A DNA stretch of 64,000 nucleotides from NCBI GenBank assembly GCA_036924285.1, contig JAYKYS010000016.1:6758001-6822000 (forward strand), given 5' to 3'. The notes below the pieces were generated by a model. That model was not told the DNA's origin. It did no database searches and saw only the letters and a list, made by a program, of their open reading frames with translations. This document shows, piece by piece, positions 10,440-19,720 of the stretch (position 1 is the first letter of the stretch; each line of letters begins with the position of its first letter). Both the position numbers and the translations under genes were made by a program. The stretch is from Asterella californica (taxonomy: Eukaryota > Streptophyta > Marchantiopsida > Marchantiales > Aytoniaceae).

Positions 10440-12480
10440 CATAGCATTAGTATTTACATGTCAAGTTGCTATGCGCTCACCAAACAAACGTTCCATCAAC
10501 TCGATCTTTCATGTTGTCGTTCGAGGAGACAACACTCGAGTCGTCGTTGTCCTATGACGAACAGAAGTGTGTTATGGTCGACGTTCATATATCTTGATGG
10601 GCTCCCAAACTATGTTCTCGTTTCAGTCCATGGCACAAGCAGCAAGTCGTGCCTCATGTGTCTTCTGGAAGTGAATCCTCTTAGTGGCAAACTTGCATAT
10701 CACAGAGTTGAATGTCTCAGACATATAGTTCTCACGTGCTCGTGTGTAGAACTGCATCTTAACTGACGTTATTGACCGTTGAAGAAAAGCCACCATGACG
10801 AGGTGTGTAGAAAAAAAAATTATCGACTACATCAAAAAAAATTATATTAAGTACAGTCATAATCCAAAGGTTTCAATAAAAGACGTACCCTTCATCCGTG
10901 TTGGAAGAAAACTTACTCTTCTCATAGTACTTGTCAACTGCCGGTCGATTCAAGTCGAAACCATCACAACATGATCTCGATACTCCTGTCAGACGTTGCA
11001 GAATGAGACAAGACAAGTGCTCTCCTGTCCAATGATCAGTCCAAACACAAGGTCAAGCAATCATCTTCCTCTTGAGCATAACGACCACCTAGGCCTACAG
11101 TCCTTCGTGCATTCAACAGACAACACGTGTAAATCCAACCCTTCAGCTTGTATGCAATGTCATGTTCTGATAACTCCGGATACATCAACTGTCGAGATCG
11201 AGACAAGTTCCTCTAGGTTTCTCAATTGTGCTACTCGCTGAATCAACACTGGCTTGTTGCCAATGACCGGAGCTCCTTGGGTACAGAGTCAAGTCACCAA
11301 ATGTCTCTTCGTGAGAAGCTCCAAGTTTGTGATCACCTTTGCATCTTCCACATCACCAAGAGCTCATTTTTTAGTCTGGAGCTCCACCAAGAACTTCTTG
11401 ATCACGTTCTTGCACTTGTGTCATAAGTCCTTCTGGGACACAATCTCGTGACGTAACAATATGACATCCGCCGAGGACTTGTCATCATGGACCACCTCTT
11501 CAGACACGATGTCTTGAGTGATCAATCGCTGGATCTCACTCTCAAAGGCTCGATCTTCTATAAGCCACAAGTTGTTGCTTGTCTCAATGCGTGTCGTGTT
11601 CATCATCTCAATCACACATCCATCATGTGCAACGATGAATGCACATGTATCATTGTAATCATTCCTCGTGGAACCATATCGTAGATCAGCGTACACGACA
11701 AAATAACACGATATTTGTTCAAAGCTTATCAATAAATACAAATGTTCTTAAATATATAAATAAACATAAATAATCACTAAGGCAAACATAAATACAACTC
11801 CACATAAAGAAATTAAACAAAAGATCACAAACAAAAACATGTTGTGTTTTTATCTCATGCGGGAGTCTCATTCAAGTCAGGAAAATATCTCCTCATTACC
11901 TCACTCTGTACCTCATCCTTCAGCCTAGCCCATCGATCCAATGTTGTCATACCCATCCAACCTCACGATGTTTTCCGATTTGAAAATCAAAGAAATGGTT
12001 TTGCGATACTTGAGCCAACCCTCCCTCTCTATACACAGAGTCTAACTGGGAAAATCCTAAATTGGCACATAATGCAGCATTATAAAGTCGATGAGTGACA
12101 TCAGGGACACTATTGTAAATCTCCATCTCAGTAGATCGTCATTCGTACGTGTGCCGATCAGGGCAAACAAGCTTCAGAGACCAGCTCTGATGGATGGACG
12201 AAATAATGAGAGGTAATAAAATGTGCTCGCATCCGTAGTGAAGACATCTCACTCTAAAGATCTGAAATAACCCTCTTAGCTTGGACTGTGCTACAAATCC
12301 ATATACGGGGAGCGGATAAACTACAATAGAGGTTACACTCTCATCTTCTAATGATTCCCTGATATTCAAGATATGAGAGTCAAGAATCAAATCCGAAGGA
12401 GTCTACGAGTCTGGAACTTGAGTAGCTAATGTCTCCACGACCTCAGCTTCCTGTAAATACAACAATTAGATAACATCATC
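10440..12480 (-). pseudogene. decayed DDE/RNase H-fold transposase
   Basis: The minus strand, read from 12480 down, yields a broken series of protein blocks. First comes a segment with VRCLHYGC and, in a shifted frame, THRLYNAALCANLGFSQLDS (about 12300-12000), like the cysteine-rich and helical N-terminal parts of a group of poorly characterised eukaryotic transposase-like proteins. Next is a 106-codon open piece (11421-11741) with YADLRYGSTRN at 11660-11690, the likely first catalytic aspartate, and VVHDDKSSADVI near 11480, the likely second, followed by SQKDLRHKCKNVIKKF. Last, near 10640-10780, are YTRARENYMSETFNSVI and an M-D-stop-N-E-N block that in relatives I would expect to be L-D-W-N-E-N. 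Many stops and frameshifts separate the blocks. Family placement is from remembered motif order only. Confidence 0.5.
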
Positions 12481-12699
12481 GATATTCAAAACATATAACA
12501 AACAACAAGCACATAACGCTCAAAGTATATCTGAGTCAAGATTGAGTGGACACCAAGAGCGTGTAAGACATCAGGATCGGCATCAAATTCTCCTCCAATC
12601 ACGTTTGCGGCCTTAGTCTCCAAAACACCCTCCTCTGGGATTACATCTGGATCCGATGAAATCACCTCAACATCCCTCGCCATCTGATCTATTCGAACA

Positions 12700-13690
12700 T
12701 CAGCAGTAGAAAAAAGAAATGAGAAAACTGCAATGATGAAAGATAACCATATATAAAAATCTAAAACTAAGTCAAATAGAGACCTAGCACAAGACTGAAA
12801 AACACTAAAGCTCTGCCTGCTAAAACCTAAGACAAGAAAGAAAAAGTAGAGAACATGAGAGAGGACAAAGAGAGAAAAAAGTAAAAGAGAAGTTGAGAAA
12901 GAGACGAGAAAGTGAATAAACAAGTTAGGGCTGTGGAGGGAGGCAGCTCCCTCCACCAGCCATTGAGCAGCTCTCTTGTCAATGTGCTGACAAAAGGACA
13001 AATGTTCCAGACTCATGACCAGCAACTACAGTCGGACATGAGTCTGGTCTACAGTAATAAAGAGGTCGACCAACAGATCAGCTGCCGGTCGGTTAGTTCT
13101 CCAACAGTGTTCCTCTGGACATGCTTCTGTACCAAATTTCCATCCTTCTAGCACAGACCTGTTTCTTTCTAGAACATTTCAAAATTCAAATTTATAGAAT
13201 ATTCTTTATTCGTGATATACATTCACTGGATCTTTCGAAAGACGGATCGTGGCCGTATGACCTCCATTAGCTGCCACGTTGGTTTCAAAATGTAGCATAC
13301 AACGTCCTCTTTCTTTTGAGCCTAACCTCGTCAGTTTTGATTCAAGTATCAGACTGTATCAACTAGACGCAGTTACGGTGAGCTATCTCTTCCCCTTCAA
13401 TCTTAATTAGTTCTTGACTAAACTACTTAGCGGTGGGATATCTCACCGTCTAAGTAGTGCAACTTGTGGTTTAAGAAATATAAACGGCTATGTGGGAAGA
13501 AGCATTAAGTGCATTTGCTCCATGAAAGACGATAGCAGCACATTAAACAGTTAAATAAGTTTTAAAATAATTAGTCGAAACTTGAATTAGTTGAAATGAT
13601 TAATGAAAATCGTCACTGAAATTAAACTTCTAACTGAATTGGCTCCGTAGAAAGAAGAAAGAAAGTTGGTGTGTGTGCTACTGTACTTCC
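12700..13690. repeat. diverged interspersed repeat, copy 2
   Basis: This is the partner of 6990-7970 in the same orientation. It carries the same TTAGCGGTG...CACCG hairpin followed by CTTGTGGTTTAA, and the same CAAAATTCAAATTT block. The two copies enclose about 5 kb containing the EFR3-like fragment and the dead DDE transposase. No coding potential is evident. Confidence 0.55.
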
Positions 13691-14458
13691 CGCTCACAAA
13701 ACCCCCTTTCTTCGTAAAGTTTTCGCCCTCTGTAGTTGTTACCTTTATTTTCATCGCTTTCGCTCAGTGTCCCGCGTGAATGGACTCGCCGGTACCATAA
13801 GCTGACCCGTTGTGCCTATAGACTCTGACCTGCACGAAAGGTGGAAAAGCAATTTTACCTCATTTTTTAGTACAGTACTGAGTTTGTCTCTCGTTCGCTG
13901 TGCTGCTTTACTTTCCACCCGTTGCTGTCTCCAACTCTTGCTGTTTCTGCGAATCCAGTGAAACGATGAAGGTTCAAGATTCATCACCGCAAAGCGTTCG
14001 AGCCTAGAGAGGTAGAACCTCTAGGCGTTTTACGTGGGCAAATCACCTTGCCGGACAGTCAGGGCTCGGAAGTACACCTGATTTGTCAGGTTGTGTAAGA
14101 GGGAACTGGTCCGATGACTGGAGTGGACGCTGGAGCTTCCCCCCAGGCGCGCGACCGAAAGTTGCAACGACTAGCTCCGGTGACGCGTCCAGCACAAGGT
14201 TCGTATTCGGTGGATTTGACGGACTCCCCCGACAGGTCTCTCGTGACTCGTCACCTGCTCAGTGGTACGCACAGTAGACAGGCCAAGAAATTTTCTTCTC
14301 CGGCTGCCGTCATAAGAAAAATTCATTATCTACAGTGCTCAGAGGACGACGCGGGAATCAGCGCTGGTTCCACACGTGGACAGATGTTTCGGCGGCTTGT
14401 CGTTCTCGCTGTGCCTACGTATCATCTGCATCCGACAGCGTAAGTAAGGTTGACAACT

Positions 14459-14516
14459 TTCACGTTTCCAGACCTCCTGCTTTATAACCCCAGAAGCTGG
14501 AGGTCTGGAAACGTGA
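14459..14516. repeat. 18-bp perfect inverted repeat across the LINE 5' junction
   Basis: The left arm, 14459-14476 (TCACGTTTCCAGACCTCC), lies in the host flank. The right arm, 14499-14516, is its exact reverse complement and lies just inside the LINE insertion. The spacer includes the whole upstream target-site duplication (14484-14497). Confidence 0.9.
14484..14497. repeat. target-site duplication of the LINE (upstream copy)
   Basis: ATAACCCCAGAAGC occurs here and again at 18494-18507, directly after the poly(A) tract. The first A is ambiguous with the tail, so the true length is 13-14 bp. This is the hallmark of target-primed reverse transcription. Confidence 0.92.
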
Positions 14517-14525
14517 CCTCCAGAA

Positions 14526-17500
14526 ATGGACTCAACGATGCTAAAGAACCCAAGGATAAAGGCGCGGGTGGAGACGGTGTGGAGAGAGTTACAGAGAGAA
14601 CAAGGTGACCCCCGCGCGAAATGGTCGATAGGATGGACAAAAGTGAAAAGAATACTGATGGAGGAGAAAAGGAGAGAAGGACAGAAGACCATGAACCGCG
14701 CCGGCCTCGAGAACGAGCTCATAAGGCTGAGAATTCTCGTTAGCAACGAAGGGCAGGAGGAGGCGAAGACACAGTTACAAGAGGTTGAGGAGAAACTCAG
14801 GAGGAAGGAACATCAGGACGCGCTGCTTTGGAGAAAGAGAAGTCGAGTTAGGTGGCTGCAGGAGGGGGAGGCCCCCTCACGATATTTCTTCGCCCAACTC
14901 AAGGCGAAACACGCACGAGAAACGATGAAAGGGGTCCTGGATGTAGAGGGACAAATCTTAGAAGGCCACGCGGAGATTCTCAATAGGGTGCACAGGTACT
15001 ACAAGGACCTGTACATAGAAGATAAAGAAGTAACAGTGAATCGAAGCAAAAGGAAGAGAGTAATGGAGCTTACTTCCAAGCGGGTAACGGCCGCTGAGAA
15101 TGCTAAGCTTACGGAGCCGCCAACGCTGGAAGAGATAGAAACAGTAGTGATGGGCTTTCCGAAAGAGAAATCCCCGGGGCTAGATGGTGTGACGTACGAG
15201 ATCCTGCAGGTGTGCTGGCCATCCGTGAAAGAATGTTGTACGAATATGGTCAGAGAATTCTGGCAGAAGAAGACTATAGATGAGAAAACCTTGCAGGGAG
15301 TAATAAAGCTGATCCTCAAGGGGGGAGACAGACTTGAGCTTGGGAACTGGAGGCCGATCTCCTTGCTTACAGCCACTTACAAGATATTAAGCAAAATCTT
15401 GGCAGAGAGAATAAAAGTGGTCATAGGCAACGTGGTTGACGAACAGCAGACGGGGTTTATACAGGGGCGGGATATATACGATAATATCCTAAGTTTTAAG
15501 CTCGGACAGGAGATGGCGGAGTACAAGGGGCTACCCACTCTTTTCCTCAAGATCGACTTTATGAAGGCTTACGACCGTATCTCTCATGAATATCTGTGGG
15601 ACACTATGAACTCCATGAACTTCGATCCCCTCTTTGTGGACATGGTTAAGGGGCTATCTGTAGGAGGCACATCGAAGGTTCACCTCAACGGAGGATTCAC
15701 AGATGGCATAGGGCTGGGAAGGGGTGTCCGACAGGGGTGCCCTATAGCACCCTTCCTTTTTGCGATAGCGACGCAGCCACTAATGAATATGCTGAAACAG
15801 GCACGGGAAGAAGGAACTGTCGAGGGTATGGGACTGGGAGAGGGGACTTCCCTCCTGCATCAGCTTTTTGCCGACGATACCGGCATTATGATAGAGGGAT
15901 CAGAAAGCTGTTTCAAAGCCACGCAGGAAGTAATACACCAATACGAGGAGATCTCAGGTGCCTCTCTAAACCTGAGTAAGTCCGTAGTAATACCGATGGG
16001 AATGGACTGCACTCCCCAGTGGCTTGAAAACTCGGGCTGTATTATTGCTAGGCCTGGGCAGATGGTGAAGTACTTGGGTGCCTGGATAGGGAGGGAGATT
16101 TCTGAACATCAGATAGTGGAAGCTATATCAGGACAGCTACAGAAAAGGCTGCAACATTGGTCGAACCGGCTTCTCTCCTGGCCCAGTAGAGTAATCCTGC
16201 TGACTCACGTGCTTAGAGCAATCCCAGTGTATCAATTGACAAGTGTTGAGTGCTCGGAAGCGGGGTTTAGGAAAATGGAGGACGTCTGCCGAACGTTCCT
16301 GTGGGGGACGGGGGAGGAAGGTAAGCCCAAAACCCCTTTGATTGCTTGGGAGACACTGACCAAGGCGAAGGATCACGGTGGCTTGGGGTTTCTCCACTTT
16401 CGCACGGTGGCCCGGGCCCTGAAGCTGAAGTATTTAACTAAGATCCTGAGTGGAGGCGACCAAGAATGGATCCGAATATCAAAATGGGGAATAAGGGAGG
16501 CGAGGAGGAAAGACAAAAGACGTAAGGACACAGTTGAGTGGTCCCCCGAGGAGTGTATCTTAATGTATCCAGGACTCCGGGTCCGCTCCCTTCCGACACT
16601 GGATAGCATGCTTAAATGCTGGAGGCTCGTAGCGGAGAGGCTCAGATTTGAGGGGAATACGGTGCTGCTACCGGGGAACCTAACCACCCCCCTCTTGATT
16701 GACCTCTGGCAAAACTTGGACCCGTTGTCAGATCTTGACAGGAAGGAGATTCTTCGCATCATTAAGAAGAATAAACTAACAACGCTTAATGCTCTCAAGC
16801 TAAAAGACCTGAAAGACTCAATGGGGGGCATCTCTCTATCTAGTGCGGAGAACAGACTGATTACTGCTGAAAGCCGGGGGGAGGAACTACTGAGAAGACT
16901 GACGAGGTGGGCTGGGGAGATCCAAACGATAACGGGGGGGCTACAGGGAAGCGATAACTGGGTTTGGAAGGTGGGCAGCAGGGAGACGAGAGGTTGGAGA
17001 CAGGAGCTTCGAGTGTGGAAAGGCCTACTTTACCAACAGAGGGTCAACTACGAGACTCTGAATACTAGATGGGGTACGAATGACAACCAAAAGGTGTGGG
17101 AAGGAAGGTGGGCGAGGATCTGGAAGAAGGGTGGGACAGCTAGAACTAATCTCTGGCTGTGGAGGTTGCTCAATAGGGGTTTCTTTACCAATAGCCGAGC
17201 CCAACAGATGCAGGTTGGAGGTGGAGGTTGCCCGAAAGGATGTAACGCTACCGAATCTATCGAACATTGCTTTTGGGAATGTACGGCGAGCAAGAACAGA
17301 TGGAGGCGGCTATCTCTTCATAGAACGGAATGCAAGCTGGGGTATGAGGAAGGTAGCGGTCTGCTGGCTACGGTGGATAGGGCCCTCGAGATAAGGGATA
17401 GCAACCCGGCCCTGGCACTGATTCTCGTTGAACACACTCAAACTGTTTGGAAAGAGAGAGCCGAATGGATCTTCCGAGAGAATAGGCCCGATCGACCTGC

Positions 17501-17666
17501 TGCCAGGATCATAGCTGAGGTCGCGAAAACGCTATGGGCAGAGCTAAAGGAGGACACGAGCCAAGAGAAAAAAAGAGCTTGGCACAATGCAATGGCGACT
17601 CTAGGAGCGATACAGCGGAGATGGAGAGCAGGGGCGAGCGAGGAACAGACCGAGCGTGCTATGTAG
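14526..17666 (+). CDS. LINE ORF2 protein, RT and zinc-binding part
   Basis: This is a 1046-codon open frame. Residues 1-200 are the basic, coiled linker found between endonuclease and RT (NPRIKARVETVWRE; SRVRWLQEGEAPSRYFF at 106-122). RT covers about 205-530: SPGLDGVTYEIL, then NWRPISLL at 274-281, then QQTGFIQGRDIYDNI, then LKIDFMKAYDRI with the first catalytic aspartate at 344, then GVRQGCPIAPFLFA at 400-413, then FADD at 448-451 with the other two aspartates. A zf-RVT-type module (CPKGC...HCFWEC) sits near 900-925. All catalytic residues are present. The N-terminal endonuclease is missing because the copy is 5'-truncated, so the ATG at 14526 is probably internal to the full ORF2, and a TGA sits upstream in junction filler. 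Confidence 0.93.
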   Translation: MDSTMLKNPRIKARVETVWRELQREQGDPRAKWSIGWTKVKRILMEEKRREGQKTMNRAGLENELIRLRILVSNEGQEEAKTQLQEVEEKLRRKEHQDALLWRKRSRVRWLQEGEAPSRYFFAQLKAKHARETMKGVLDVEGQILEGHAEILNRVHRYYKDLYIEDKEVTVNRSKRKRVMELTSKRVTAAENAKLTEPPTLEEIETVVMGFPKEKSPGLDGVTYEILQVCWPSVKECCTNMVREFWQKKTIDEKTLQGVIKLILKGGDRLELGNWRPISLLTATYKILSKILAERIKVVIGNVVDEQQTGFIQGRDIYDNILSFKLGQEMAEYKGLPTLFLKIDFMKAYDRISHEYLWDTMNSMNFDPLFVDMVKGLSVGGTSKVHLNGGFTDGIGLGRGVRQGCPIAPFLFAIATQPLMNMLKQAREEGTVEGMGLGEGTSLLHQLFADDTGIMIEGSESCFKATQEVIHQYEEISGASLNLSKSVVIPMGMDCTPQWLENSGCIIARPGQMVKYLGAWIGREISEHQIVEAISGQLQKRLQHWSNRLLSWPSRVILLTHVLRAIPVYQLTSVECSEAGFRKMEDVCRTFLWGTGEEGKPKTPLIAWETLTKAKDHGGLGFLHFRTVARALKLKYLTKILSGGDQEWIRISKWGIREARRKDKRRKDTVEWSPEECILMYPGLRVRSLPTLDSMLKCWRLVAERLRFEGNTVLLPGNLTTPLLIDLWQNLDPLSDLDRKEILRIIKKNKLTTLNALKLKDLKDSMGGISLSSAENRLITAESRGEELLRRLTRWAGEIQTITGGLQGSDNWVWKVGSRETRGWRQELRVWKGLLYQQRVNYETLNTRWGTNDNQKVWEGRWARIWKKGGTARTNLWLWRLLNRGFFTNSRAQQMQVGGGGCPKGCNATESIEHCFWECTASKNRWRRLSLHRTECKLGYEEGSGLLATVDRALEIRDSNPALALILVEHTQTVWKERAEWIFRENRPDRPAARIIAEVAKTLWAELKEDTSQEKKRAWHNAMATLGAIQRRWRAGASEEQTERAM

Positions 17667-18423
17667 ATTCCATGAACAAACCTATCTGCTGCCTGAGGAT
17701 GAACGAAATAAAGAAGAGTAGGGCGAGTGTCTACATCACCAAGCTGAGGAGCAACCGCCAGAATAGGGGTAGCCTCTGTCGCAGTCGGGGAAGGCTCCTT
17801 ACTGCCAGAAGAGGTCGCAGCGAGGGCGAGGTGCACAGAAGCAAAAAGATCCAGGATGAGAAGATCTGCCGCGAGTCCACGGTGGTGCGGTGGGGCCGGG
17901 AGTTGAAGGATTGCGGCCCTCCCTGCGGTCATAAGGAGATCAAGGTCGTCAGAGTTAATGAGGAGGAAAAAGGGCAGGAGTCGCCTACCTCGGGAAGCGT
18001 GAGGCATGTCCACGATAGAATCAAGTACAAGGACAAGAGCTGGCGGGTCGACGACAGGAGGAAACGCAACGAGAGGTCGAATAAGCACGAGATGACCAAG
18101 ACGACGAGATTGAGTAGCAATGATCACGATGGGGTGATGAGTGGCGGGGTTCGCGAGCCGAGGAGCGGCTTGAAGAATCAGCGTGAGGTGCACGAGGACT
18201 TCCGCAGAAGCCCTAGCCACCTCGATGGTTACCAGGACGAGGTGGGGAAGGGGAAAGAGTCGCGGCGGGATGAGAGGTACAGCAGTGGCAGAGGAGCCGG
18301 TTTAGGGGGGTGGCAGTCTGAGGCTGCGGGTAGACGGGTAGTCGGCCGGGTCTCGATGTCTCCGTGTAAGGGTGGCTCCCTTAGCCGTTTATAATAAATT
18401 CTCCCCGCGGCGGGCGGTTTTCA
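17667..18423 (+). other. LINE 3' untranslated region
   Basis: This is GC-rich sequence between the ORF2 stop and the poly(A) tract. Both strands have long open frames here (plus 17534-18394 and minus 17438-18220), but both are arginine/serine- or leucine/alanine-rich, have no recognisable domain and overlap the end of ORF2. I treat them as chance frames in GC-rich DNA. Confidence 0.7.

Positions 18424-18493
<70 letters not shown>
18424..18493 (+). repeat. poly(A) tail of the LINE
   Basis: About 70 consecutive A residues follow TTTTCAC and precede the downstream target-site duplication. Tract length in an assembly is approximate. Confidence 0.93.
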
Positions 18494-18496
<3 letters not shown>

Positions 18497-18507
18497 ACCC
18501 CAGAAGC
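18494..18507. repeat. target-site duplication of the LINE (downstream copy)
   Basis: Second copy of ATAACCCCAGAAGC, matching 14484-14497 base for base. Confidence 0.92.
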
Positions 18508-18905
18508 AACCAGGTGTTTAATCTCGTCACCGGGGCGAGGAATGTCACTGACAATCCATACTTGGCTAGTTGCTTTGCCAAGTTTAAATGGCACATCATA
18601 TGACTGTACCAAGGCAAACCTACAATCCACACATCTCCATCAGGAAGATTCGCTGTGTTCTCTAGACTGCTCCATGAAGTTGGTCTTTGACTTAAAGTCC
18701 AGTCTGGTAATCCAAACAAACAATGGAATGTCCGTGTTAATAAGTCCTCTTGACAGCTCTAATCGATAGAAGTGTGGCCTTTCGATGATCTGAGTAGGTA
18801 TGTGTAGCCTACGTCTTATAGATTGTCCAGTGTGTGCGTTCGCCTGTGGAGCAATCAAGAACGATTTGTACACTACGCAAAACCCTTCGCAATAGTGTGT
18901 CAAAG
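18508..18905 (-). pseudogene. possible UDP-glycosyltransferase remnant, cut by the LINE
   Basis: One minus-strand frame (18508-18719) gives DVWIVGLPWYSHMMCHLNLA followed by KQLAKYGLSVTFLAP. This resembles the N-terminal block of family 1 glycosyltransferases, where an LAKxLAxxGLxVTFV helix-strand unit follows a histidine-containing loop. A different frame just upstream gives LELSRGLINTDIPLFVWI, reminiscent of the ELAxGLExSxxPFLWVI block from the middle of the same family. The two blocks are in the wrong order and in different frames, no ATG opens the first, and the LINE interrupts it right after LNTWLLLG. It would be a rearranged relic at best. The similarity is short and could be accidental. 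Confidence 0.35.
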
Positions 18906-19266
18906 CTAAGAAAGAAGGACTCTCTAAAGTTTCAGTCTTCCTTGCATGTTTGCGTATTATTCACTTTGCATGCATATTATTTACCTCCTCCATCAAATGG
19001 GGAGCAAATATGTAAAAGTTTAATTTAGTATTTAATCATTTAAATTTTTATTAAGTTGATATCTTAATAATTTTAAGTTCTCTGACTTTCATTTTTAGGA
19101 ACGCATCCTAAAGTATATTCATACTTTATGCTTTATATCCGAGTCTTTTCACGTTCTAGACATGGATTAACAGTTAGTATTAATAAATATTTTTATTATC
19201 TATTATATATATATATTTATTTAATATTTATATATTTATTCGATCACAATCAGCGAACAAAAATTT

Positions 19267-19720
19267 TCAGAAGTTCATCGAGCATATATATATTCATCTC
19301 TTCCAAAGTTCATAAGAGAGGAATATGCACAGGCGGTTTTATTTATTATCTAACCCTACCGTTCAGAAGAGTTAGATAATAAATTAATAGATTAATTATT
19401 TGATTATTTAAGCTGAACAGATTGTTTCACCTATACTTTCCGATTAGCGTCTGGACCCTCTGCACTTATAAGTTAAGTTTTTCACCGGTTGATCTAGCTA
19501 ACATATAATGATCAGAGAATGATTTAATTATTTTATATACTTATAATAAAATTATTATCCAACACATATATTTTTTCTATATCATCAAGAGAAACAAAAT
19601 TCCCCAGAAGTTCATCGAGCATGCATATTTCACTTCTTCTATGTTCGCAAGAGGAGAATATACAAAAGTGTTTTATCTATCACCTAACGAGAAGAGTAAG
19701 ATGATAAATTAAACCTTGTA
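19267..19720. repeat. two fold-back units in tandem, period about 337 bp
   Basis: CAGAAGTTCATCGAGCAT starts both units (19269 and 19606). Each unit then has hairpin A (GCATAT...TCTCTT / AAGAG...GAATATGC; 19282-19328 and 19620-19663) and hairpin B with a TTATCTAAC- or TATCACCTAAC-type stem (19341-19384 and 19671-19711). The stem words of hairpin B recur at the other fold-back loci in the window. Confidence 0.75.

Larger units (their letters stand above)
14498..18493 (+). mobile_element. non-LTR retrotransposon (LINE), 5'-truncated
   Basis: The insertion is bounded by a 13-14-bp direct repeat and ends in an almost pure A tract of about 70 nt (18424-18493). It holds one long ORF with reverse transcriptase and about 760 nt of GC-rich 3' untranslated sequence. 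There is no ORF1 and no apurinic-type endonuclease domain, so the 5' half of the element is missing, as is usual for LINE copies. The intact ORF, exact duplications and long A tail indicate a recent insertion compared with the other relics here. Confidence 0.92.

Noticed and set aside
17438..18220. 260-codon minus-strand frame opposite the end of the LINE
   Set aside because: It is antisense to the ORF2 end and GC-rich 3' region, is leucine/alanine-rich, and has no motif; a mirror of composition.
17534..18394. 286-codon plus-strand frame after LINE ORF2
   Set aside because: It overlaps ORF2 in another frame, is Arg/Ser/Gly-rich with no domain, and ends in the untranslated tail.
18421..18719. 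Minus-strand frames with long phenylalanine runs
   Set aside because: The phenylalanine run is the LINE poly(A) tract read backwards.
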